Positions 1 to 7,690 of a stretch of 9,836 nt of DNA are shown piece by piece. Source of the stretch: Pseudomonadota bacterium (GTDB taxonomy: Bacteria > Pseudomonadota > Alphaproteobacteria > Caulobacterales > Caulobacteraceae); the NCBI GenBank assembly GCA_023433655.1, contig JAEYUE010000297.1:1-9836 (forward strand), read 5' to 3'. Position numbers and translations under genes: made by a program. The stretch's first letter is position 1, and every line of letters starts with the position of its first letter. Below the pieces are notes generated by a model that worked only from the letters and a program-made list of their open reading frames with translations, had not been told where the DNA came from and did not search any database.

Positions 1-2333
<2,333 letters not shown>

Positions 2334-2432
2334 TCCGCCTTCGCCGGGATTCGCCGACTCGCGCTGCGGGATCGCCCGAAAGACGCTCGGCCGCATGCAC
2401 GTCTCGCGCCCAGGCTGCGCCGTAACACTCTC

Positions 2433-2461
2433 TTGACGTGTATGCGGGTCAAGGCTCAATC
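2433..2461 (+). promoter_or_regulatory. Predicted housekeeping sigma promoter for the 85-residue exported protein
   Basis: TTGACG at 2433-2438 is followed, 15 bases on, by GCTCAATC at 2454-2461. This fits the Caulobacter housekeeping pattern (TTGACGS, 10-14 bases, GCTANAWC) with one -10 mismatch and a non-consensus base after TTGACG. Transcription would start near 2468, leaving about 30 bases of leader before the ATG at 2499. I see nothing else in the 165-bp gap after metH. The promoter also argues against starting the gene at the in-frame TTG at 2433. Confidence 0.55.
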
Positions 2462-2498
2462 TGCCGCGGCGACATCCCGTCGCCCGGAGGAGCCTGCG

Positions 2499-2756
2499 AT
2501 GTTTGTGAAACTGGCGAAGCTTACCGTGATCGGCGCCACGGCGCTGTCGGCGATCGCTGCCGGACCGGCCAGCGCCACGGATTACATGCGTGAGCGCGAG
2601 TACTATTCCGACGCCACCTATACGGTGCAGGTCGGCTACTGGATGAACACCTGCCAGCGACAGTTTCGGGGCTGGGGCCAGGTCACGCCCTACTATATCG
2701 ACATCAGCCTCGAACCTTGCGCCGGCAACTTCCCGGTGCCCGGCCTGAAATTCTAG
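2499..2756 (+). CDS. Small exported protein with one cysteine pair, DUF6289-like
   Basis: The ATG at 2499 is chosen because GGAGGAG (2486-2492) sits 6 bases before it; a longer reading from the TTG at 2433 would start inside the promoter. The product has 85 residues. Residues 1-26 look like a Sec signal peptide: K4 and K7, a hydrophobic stretch, and a GPASA cleavage site before T27, leaving about 59 mature residues. The mature part has the pattern YYSD (35-38), VGYW (45-48), C52, WGQVTPYY (59-66) and EPC with C74. From memory this resembles the small DUF6289 family, which has no known function. The two cysteines could form one disulfide in the periplasm or outside the cell. It has its own promoter, is not an evident operon partner of metH, and converges on the next gene. 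The reading frame is very likely real; the family name is moderately supported. Confidence 0.82.
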   Translation: MFVKLAKLTVIGATALSAIAAGPASATDYMREREYYSDATYTVQVGYWMNTCQRQFRGWGQVTPYYIDISLEPCAGNFPVPGLKF

Positions 2757-2776
2757 CGCGGGACGGCGTCCACACC

Positions 2777-2820
2777 TTGAGGCCGCGCCACACCCGGCAG
2801 GGGCTGCGGCGCGGCCTCAA
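2777..2820. terminator. 13-bp perfect inverted repeat between convergent genes, possible two-way terminator
   Basis: TTGAGGCCGCGCC (2777-2789) pairs exactly with GGCGCGGCCTCAA (2808-2820) around an 18-base loop. It lies 20 bases after the stop of the + strand gene and 52 bases beyond the stop of the - strand gene, where a shared terminator would be expected. Neither side has a T tract, so it is not a classic intrinsic terminator. It could instead halt 3' exonucleases or act together with Rho. Confidence 0.45.
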
Positions 2821-2872
2821 CCTCGATGGCAGAGATCCGCCTGGCCGGAGCGCCGGCCGTAAGGACGTCGGC

Positions 2873-3415
2873 CTATTCCAGACCCACCTGTTCCGGCGTC
2901 GCCGGCGGGGTGGTGATGTTGTCGCGCAGGCGGCGCGCGGCATGTTCACAGCGCCCGGGCAGGCCGAAGAACAGGCCGAAGGCCTGGTCGCGCACCGCCT
3001 CGTCCTGATCCTTCAAAGGGGCCCATTTGGCCGTGGCCTCCGCCGCAGCGGCGCGCGCGGCGGCAAGCGTCGCCTCGCTCTGCCGGGGCCGGGCCGCCTC
3101 CAGCGCCGAGCGGAAGTCGGCCGCCTCCAGCTTCCCTAGCCGCACGATGTCGCGGTCGAGATCATCGGCCCCGGTCAGGGTTTCGCCCAAAGCCACATGG
3201 CCGTTCACCAGCGCCTCGCACCAGGCGACCAGCGGATAATCGGCCTCCGGCGCGCCGCGCGGCAGGGGATTGGCGTAGGCCACCGCCTCGCGCAGGCGCA
3301 GGGCGTCGACCGTCTCACCCGTGGCCGGCCCGGCAGTGGCGATGGGTCCGTCCTGCCCGGCGGCCGGCGCGGGCGGAAGGCTCAGGGCGGCGGCGAGGAC
3401 GAGGCTGGCGATCAT
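2873..3415 (-). CDS. Exported, mostly helical protein of unknown function, 180 residues
   Basis: The start is the ATG at 3415, with AGGAG (complement of 3421-3425) 5 bases upstream. The frame stays open further upstream, but that extension would run through the receptor's terminator and 3' end. Residues 1-20 form an alanine- and leucine-rich signal segment with no basic residue at the N terminus; cleavage is likely around APAAG-Q21. The mature protein looks all-helical. YPLVAWCEALVNGHVALGE (60-78) is the most motif-like part and carries C66; an alanine- and arginine-rich helix follows at 103-130, and C156 lies near the end (FFGLPGRCEHAARRL). The two cysteines could pair. It lies downstream of the receptor on the same strand but behind a strong terminator, so it is probably transcribed separately; I could not pick a promoter in 3416-3497. 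No family is recognised. A periplasmic location is inferred from the signal segment only. Confidence 0.75.
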   Translation of the reverse strand: MIASLVLAAALSLPPAPAAGQDGPIATAGPATGETVDALRLREAVAYANPLPRGAPEADYPLVAWCEALVNGHVALGETLTGADDLDRDIVRLGKLEAADFRSALEAARPRQSEATLAAARAAAAEATAKWAPLKDQDEAVRDQAFGLFFGLPGRCEHAARRLRDNITTPPATPEQVGLE

Positions 3416-3499
3416 GGCGGCTCCTGGAAGCGACTGACGGGGTTCGGATGCCGCAACGCTTGAGCGGCCGCAATGGTTTTTCCGTGACGGCCGCCGCGC

Positions 3500-3534
3500 A
3501 AAGAAAAAGGCGGCGGACCCGAAGGTCCGCCGCC
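3500..3534 (-). terminator. Intrinsic terminator of the TonB-dependent receptor gene
   Basis: Read on the - strand, an 11-bp perfect stem GGCGGCGGACC / GGTCCGCCGCC (3509-3519 with 3524-3534) closes on a C(UUCG)G tetraloop and is followed directly by TTTTTCTTT. It begins 24 bases after the receptor's TAG. All parts of a Rho-independent terminator are present, so read-through into the 180-residue gene should be low. Confidence 0.93.
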
Positions 3535-3558
3535 CGGTAGTCTGTCTTTCCGACCGCC

Positions 3559-6500
3559 CTAGAAGCGGTAGGCCAGGCTGAAGCGCACGGAGCGCGGCGA
3601 CTGGTAGGCCGTCACGCGACGGTAGTTCGGGTTGACCGAACCATCCCCCAGGTCGCCGAACTCGTTGAAGTCCTGCTGCGACTGGAAGTCGAAGACGTTG
3701 AACACGTCCGCGCGGAGCACAAGGCTGTCGCCCGGGATGTCGAACACTTCGCCGATATCGTAGGCGAAGGTCAGGTCCAGCACCTTCAGCCAGTCGCTCT
3801 CGAACGACTCGCCACGCGGCGTGGCCACGCCCTGACAGAACCACGACGAAGCCTGGTAGGCCGCGGCGAACGGATCCGTCGGGTGCACGCCGATGCAGCC
3901 GAACTTGCGCGGCGACTGGATCAGCAGGTTGGCGCCGATGTTCAGGGCCGGAGTGGCCTGCCAGTTGCCGAACGCCTTGAACGTGTGTTCGCGGTGGTTC
4001 GGCAGGAAGCCGTACGAGTTGTCGGTCAGGCCGGGCTGGTCGAAGTCCTGCGACAGGCCGGGGTCGACCTGGCCGTTGTCAGACTTCAGGGCGCCTTCAT
4101 AGTTGCCCTTGCTCTGCGACCAGACGTAGCTGAAGCGGCCGCCCCAGAGGCCGTCGAACGGCTTCTCGAGCGAGAACTCCACCGCCTTGTAGGTGCGTTC
4201 CGGCGAGGGGAAGCCCAGGTCCTCGGCGCTCAGGGTGACCTCGCGGTCCTCCGTGATCGCCCCGCCCGTGGCGCGATCCAGATCTTCACCCGAGAGGGTG
4301 ATGACCATGTCTTCGCCCGGGTTGGTCAGGACGTACTGGTGGAAGCCGTACCAGACATTGTAGCAGACCGCCGCCGACAGGGCGCCGCCTTCGGCTTCGC
4401 AGTAGGCCAGGACGGCGGCGTCGATGGCGACGTCGTCGATGGCCGTGCCCAGCTCGCGGTACGTGCCCTTGATGCCCATGGTCCAGTCGCCGAACACGCG
4501 CTGTTCGTAGCCGAGGATGAACTCATCCACGAACATCGGGTCGATTTCCTTGTCGACCTGGGTGTCGATCGGCTTGACGTCGCCGCCGCCGAAGTTGCCG
4601 CCGCTGACGAAGCCCTGGTTGGTCGTGCCGTAGCCGAGCAGGATGGGTTCGTCGGTGGTGTCGTCGATGCCGTTGGCGTCGAGGTCGTTCGGGCCGCCCG
4701 AGAAGTCGAGGTTCCAGGTGTCCTGGGTGAACAGCTCGGCGCCGGCCAGACGCTGGTTGGTGTTGACCGCGACCGGCAGGAAGTAACGACCCCAGAAGCC
4801 GAACAGCTTGGACTCGCCGTCACCGAACACGTCGTAGGTCGCGCCGAGACGCGGAGCCCACTGGTTCTGCAGATCGACGAAGGCGACGCCCGCGATGTTC
4901 TCGTTCTCGAAGCCTTCGTTCCGGAGGCCCAGGTTCAGGGTCAGGCGGTCGGTGACTTCCCACGAGTCCTGCAGGTAGTAGGCGTTCTGGGTCGAGGTCC
5001 AGCCGCCGTCATTGTCGTACGCCCGGATGCGAACCCGACCCGGATTGTTGACCATGTCCGGCCGCCCGACGAGCGTCGGGTTGAAGTTGGGGTTCGGGTT
5101 GCCGGCGTTCGGCCCGGTCAGCAGGATCGGGTCGAGGAAGCCGGTGCCGGACGCATTGTTCAGCGCGCCGGCGGTGCTGGTTCCGATCAGGGTCTGGTAG
5201 CGGAACCACAGACCACCCGTCCGGTCGCCGGTGCAGTTGACCACCGTGCTGATGGGACGGAAGCCCGGGACGCCGCGGCCGTTCGGACGGCAGTAGTCAT
5301 AGCCGGCGCCCGAGTAGTCGAGGGCCTGGTACGATTCCAGCTTCTCCTGGTCGATGCCGAAGCGGAAGTGGTGCGAGCCCATGAAGTCGGCGTAGATGTC
5401 GACGTCGGCGCGCAGGACGGTCCGCTCGTCCTCGTTCAGCGACGGCTGACCGACGCCCCAGATGCCGCGGCGCGGGAAGCCGGGCAGTTCGTCGTTGATC
5501 AGCGCGCCGGCGTCGCCGGGCGACGACACCTGCTCGCTGTACTGGTTGACGCCGTAGGCCAGCGAGGTGGTCAGCCAGTCGGTCCACACGCCGGTGTAGC
5601 GCGCGATCCAGTTCTCACCGCCGAACTTGAAGACCGAGGGGGTGAACTCACCGACGTACTCGCCGTCGGGGTTGACGAAGATGTTGCGGGTTTCCTGCTC
5701 CTGCTCGTCGGAGAAGTAGGTGAACTCGAGGCGGTGATCATCGGTGACCAGGAAGTCGATCTTGGCGCCGTAGAACGGGTCGTCCGAGGTGACGATGGTG
5801 CCGTTCGCGCCGGCGCCGAAGTCGGGATCGGGGTTGCCCAGCAGGGTGCCGATGTTGGTCTGCTCACGGTCGCGCCAGTTGTACAGGCCGAAGATGAACA
5901 GACGGTCGCGGATGATCGGGCCGCCGAAGTCGAAGATGATGTCCGACGACGAGGATTCATCAAAGCGGTTCTGCGCCAGATAGGTGTCCGGAGCATCCTC
6001 GGAGAGGGAGTCGGGCGACCAGTAGGCGGTGAGGCCGAATTCCCACTCGTTGCCGCCCGACTTGGTCGTGCCGTTCAGCACGCCGCCGGTGCCGCGGCCG
6101 AATTCCGACGAATAGCCGCCGGTCTTGGTCTCGAGCGTCTGGTAGAATTCGAACGGAACCGTCGACGAGCCCTGGAAGTCACGGAATTTCGTGATGTTCA
6201 GGCCGTTGATGAAGTAGGTGTTCTCACCGGCCGAGGCCCCGCCGATGGTCGGGATGTTGCCGAAGGCGTTGTCCGAAGCGGTCACGCCCGGAGCCAGCAG
6301 GGCGACAGCACCGGCGTCGCGCGCGATCGGCACGTTCTTCGCCAGTTCCTCGACGTTGACCGTCAGGCCGGTCGTGGTGGCGTCGAATTCCGAAACCGCG
6401 CGGCGCACGCCGACGACGACGACTTCGTCGATCTGGGTGGCGTTGTCGGCCGCGGCGCCCATGGTCAGGAACAGCTGGGCGGTGCCGCCCGAGCCGACCG

Positions 6501-6837
6501 AGACGGTGTCGGTCAGCGAGTTGTAGCCGGAGGCGTTGACCACGACCTCATACTGGCCCTGCGGCAGGGCCACGGCGCGGAAGCCGCCCGAGGCGTCGGT
6601 GGTGAAGCTGCGCGAGAAGCCCTGGGCGACCGAGCGGAGGGTGACTTCAGCACCGGCGATCGGAGCGCCGGCCTGGTTGGTCACGGTGCCGGCGACTGCG
6701 CCCTGGGTCAGGTTCTGCGCGATGGCGACCGACGGCGTCATCAGGGTGACGGCCGGAGCCGCCACCAGCGCCATAAGCGCCGTTCCGCCGATCATGGTCG
6801 AATGCAGCAAGCGCTGCTTGATGGTTTGGGTCTTCAA
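3559..6837 (-). CDS. Oar-like TonB-dependent outer-membrane receptor with carboxypeptidase-regulatory-like domain
   Basis: The TTG at 6837 is taken as the start: AGGAGG lies 7 bases upstream, a basic signal-peptide N terminus follows at once, and upstream in-frame ATGs (6948, 6885, 6867) have no ribosome binding site. The product has 1092 residues. The signal peptide is 1-40, cut after SVAIA. A carboxypeptidase-regulatory-like beta domain occupies about 46-126 (GTVTNQAGAPIAGAEVTLRS). A TonB-box-like stretch IDEVVVVG (136-143) leads into the plug, about 145-268 (YFINGLNITKFRDF, EFGRGTGG). The barrel runs to the C-terminal SLAYRF, ending in the phenylalanine used by the Bam machinery. TonB would energise transport across the outer membrane. 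The size and N-terminal domain fit Oar-type proteins; substrates of this group are mostly unknown, and in Myxococcus Oar is needed for protease secretion. Its only six cysteines form three close pairs, and a calcium-type acidic loop lies at 718-729. It is transcribed alone. Confidence 0.93.
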   Translation of the reverse strand: MKTQTIKQRLLHSTMIGGTALMALVAAPAVTLMTPSVAIAQNLTQGAVAGTVTNQAGAPIAGAEVTLRSVAQGFSRSFTTDASGGFRAVALPQGQYEVVVNASGYNSLTDTVSVGSGGTAQLFLTMGAAADNATQIDEVVVVGVRRAVSEFDATTTGLTVNVEELAKNVPIARDAGAVALLAPGVTASDNAFGNIPTIGGASAGENTYFINGLNITKFRDFQGSSTVPFEFYQTLETKTGGYSSEFGRGTGGVLNGTTKSGGNEWEFGLTAYWSPDSLSEDAPDTYLAQNRFDESSSSDIIFDFGGPIIRDRLFIFGLYNWRDREQTNIGTLLGNPDPDFGAGANGTIVTSDDPFYGAKIDFLVTDDHRLEFTYFSDEQEQETRNIFVNPDGEYVGEFTPSVFKFGGENWIARYTGVWTDWLTTSLAYGVNQYSEQVSSPGDAGALINDELPGFPRRGIWGVGQPSLNEDERTVLRADVDIYADFMGSHHFRFGIDQEKLESYQALDYSGAGYDYCRPNGRGVPGFRPISTVVNCTGDRTGGLWFRYQTLIGTSTAGALNNASGTGFLDPILLTGPNAGNPNPNFNPTLVGRPDMVNNPGRVRIRAYDNDGGWTSTQNAYYLQDSWEVTDRLTLNLGLRNEGFENENIAGVAFVDLQNQWAPRLGATYDVFGDGESKLFGFWGRYFLPVAVNTNQRLAGAELFTQDTWNLDFSGGPNDLDANGIDDTTDEPILLGYGTTNQGFVSGGNFGGGDVKPIDTQVDKEIDPMFVDEFILGYEQRVFGDWTMGIKGTYRELGTAIDDVAIDAAVLAYCEAEGGALSAAVCYNVWYGFHQYVLTNPGEDMVITLSGEDLDRATGGAITEDREVTLSAEDLGFPSPERTYKAVEFSLEKPFDGLWGGRFSYVWSQSKGNYEGALKSDNGQVDPGLSQDFDQPGLTDNSYGFLPNHREHTFKAFGNWQATPALNIGANLLIQSPRKFGCIGVHPTDPFAAAYQASSWFCQGVATPRGESFESDWLKVLDLTFAYDIGEVFDIPGDSLVLRADVFNVFDFQSQQDFNEFGDLGDGSVNPNYRRVTAYQSPRSVRFSLAYRF
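4651..4686 (-). other. Calcium-type acidic loop (DxDxNGxxD) in the receptor
   Basis: Residues 718-729 of the receptor read DLDANGIDDTTD. The spacing of D718, D720, N722, G723 and D725 matches the DxDxNGxxD loop seen in thrombospondin-type-3, dockerin and EF-hand-like calcium sites. It lies in the barrel region between beta-type segments, so it is probably in an extracellular loop. Metal binding is inference. Confidence 0.4.
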
Positions 6838-6844
6838 AGGTGGT

Positions 6845-6850
6845 CCTCCT
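6845..6850 (-). promoter_or_regulatory. Ribosome binding site that fixes the TTG start of the receptor
   Basis: A perfect AGGAGG on the - strand lies 7 bases before the TTG at 6837. The nearest downstream ATG (codon 15) would remove the basic N-terminal part of the signal peptide, so the TTG is preferred. Confidence 0.8.
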
Positions 6851-6941
6851 GAGACCGCCGGGCGCATCCAGGAGGAGGCGAGCATCGACGGCAACCAAAC
6901 TCCGCGCACCCCAATGCACGCAGATTGCCCCGACCTTAGAC

Positions 6942-6967
6942 TTGGCAATGGCCCGGCGCAGCATAAT
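6942..6967 (+). promoter_or_regulatory. Candidate promoter toward the DUF442-type gene
   Basis: TTGGCA (6942-6947) and CATAAT (6962-6967) lie 14 bases apart. That is short for E. coli but within what is reported for Caulobacter-type housekeeping promoters. The next + strand gene starts about 80 bases on. The pair stands out as relatively AT-rich in this GC-rich DNA. Support is modest. Confidence 0.35.
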
Positions 6968-6981
6968 TACGGCTCCGTAAT
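6966..6981. promoter_or_regulatory. Perfect 16-bp palindrome, candidate operator in the divergent region
   Basis: ATTACGG (6966-6972) and CCGTAAT (6975-6981) are exact inverted repeats separated by CT. The site lies 129 bases upstream of the receptor start and 66 bases upstream of the DUF442-type start, directly downstream of the candidate -10 at 6962. That is where a dimeric repressor could block the + promoter and perhaps influence the receptor. I cannot name the regulator. The rest of 6838-7047 holds only the receptor's ribosome binding site, the candidate + promoter, a weak hairpin (7011-7030) and the ribosome binding site of the next gene. Confidence 0.45.
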
Positions 6982-7047
6982 CCAATCGAGGCGAGGCTGT
7001 CGCAATCCCGCCACACGTTGGACCATGTGGTTGAAAAGGCTTCCGAA

Positions 7048-7470
7048 ATGAACACCCGCGCGGCGCCATTGAGGCCTCTTTCACGGCAGGTCTGGGTGAC
7101 CGGCCAGCTCTCGCCGGACCAGATTCAAGGACTGCGCGAGGCCGGATTCACCTGTGTGGTGAATCACCGCCCCGACAAAGAGGAGCCCGGCCAGGCGTCC
7201 GCCGCGGCGATCGCGCAAGCGGCCCTCGAGGCCGGCCTCCGACCGGTCCACGCCCCGGCCCATGGACTGCCCGACGCCGCCGTGGCGGCGGCGACCCGGG
7301 AGGTTCTCGATTCGCTCGGCGATGATGACAAGGCGGTGTTCTTCTGTCGGTCGGGCATGCGGTCGGCGGCGGCCTGGGCCATGGCCGAGCGCCTGGCCGG
7401 CCGCGACGCGGAGGCCCTGCGCGCCGCGGCCCTGGCGGCCGGCTACGATCTCAGCCGCGTGCCGCTGTAG
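7048..7470 (+). CDS. DUF442 / TIGR01244-type sulfurtransferase or phosphatase-like protein
   Basis: The ATG at 7048 has AAAGG (7035-7039) 8 bases upstream; an in-frame TTG at 7018 would add ten residues but has no better site. The product has 140 residues and no signal peptide, so it is cytoplasmic. QVWVTGQLSPDQI (14-26), NHRPDKEEPGQ (39-49) and VFFCRSGMRSAAAWA (97-111) follow the layout of the TIGR01244/DUF442 family, which has a dual-specificity-phosphatase or rhodanese-like fold. C100 in the CRSGMRS loop is the presumed nucleophile. In proteins such as Blh this domain is fused to a metallo-beta-lactamase-fold sulfur dioxygenase and acts in sulfide handling; here it stands alone. The neighbouring + strand MBL gene is of a different subtype. 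The real substrate, persulfide or phosphate, cannot be told from the sequence. It ends 7 bases before a convergent small ORF. Confidence 0.85.
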   Translation: MNTRAAPLRPLSRQVWVTGQLSPDQIQGLREAGFTCVVNHRPDKEEPGQASAAAIAQAALEAGLRPVHAPAHGLPDAAVAAATREVLDSLGDDDKAVFFCRSGMRSAAAWAMAERLAGRDAEALRAAALAAGYDLSRVPL

Positions 7471-7477
7471 GGAAGGG

Positions 7478-7624
7478 TCAGCGGGCGATCCCGACCCGGA
7501 CGGCGTAGGGCGCCGGTTCGGGCGTGCAGGACGCCACCAGGAGTTGCGCCGCCATGAGACACAGGAAGGCGAGGGCGATGGTCTGGAGCCGATTTGATAC
7601 AGCCAGGGCGATGGAAACGGCCAT
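7478..7624 (-). CDS. Probable small membrane protein or lipoprotein, 48 residues
   Basis: This short - strand frame fills the 220-bp gap between two + strand genes. The ATG at 7624 has GGAG (complement of 7633-7636) 8 bases upstream, and the TGA is at 7478-7480. Residues 15-31 (TIALAFLCLMAAQLLVA) form one hydrophobic helix preceded by R12. VASC at 30-33 fits a lipobox, which would leave a 16-residue lipidated peptide (CTPEPAPYAVRVGIAR); otherwise it is a single-span membrane protein. About 40 of 48 codons end in G or C, as expected for coding DNA in this genome. It converges on the DUF442-type gene with a 7-bp gap and diverges from the MBL gene. No family is recognised. It could be a chance frame, since GC-rich DNA is rich in open frames, but the ribosome binding site and signal-like helix favour a gene. 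Confidence 0.45.
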   Translation of the reverse strand: MAVSIALAVSNRLQTIALAFLCLMAAQLLVASCTPEPAPYAVRVGIAR

Positions 7625-7690
7625 GTCAGGCACTCCGCAGAGGGTTTACGAAGTGTTGACGCAAGGCGCGGGCCGGGCCGGGGCGCGCCG

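Noticed and set aside
2433..2498. N-terminal extension of the 85-residue protein from a TTG start
   Set aside because: The TTG is part of a promoter -35 element, and a strong ribosome site precedes the ATG at 2499, which starts a clean signal peptide.
3416..3844. Upstream extension of the 180-residue exported protein to 323 codons
   Set aside because: It would run through the receptor's terminator and 3' coding end, while the ATG at 3415 has a ribosome site and a signal segment.
3559..6837. Idea that the receptor is a B12 transporter working with metH
   Set aside because: It is nearly twice the length of BtuB and has an Oar-type N-terminal domain; no cobalamin riboswitch or other B12 gene is visible.
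3883..6852. 989-codon open frame on the + strand, opposite the receptor gene
   Set aside because: Its translation is a repetitive V/D/R/A/G-rich string without domains. GC-rich codon use on the sense strand removes stops from the antisense frame, and the sense product has complete, recognisable domains.
7011..7030. Hairpin CCACACG / CATGTGG near the DUF442 ribosome site
   Set aside because: The arms are 7 bases with one mismatch and a 6-base loop; too weak to call as a regulatory RNA structure.
7656..7661. TTGACG as a -35 element for the MBL gene
   Set aside because: No -10-like sequence follows at a suitable distance, and transcription would begin at or after the ATG at 7691.
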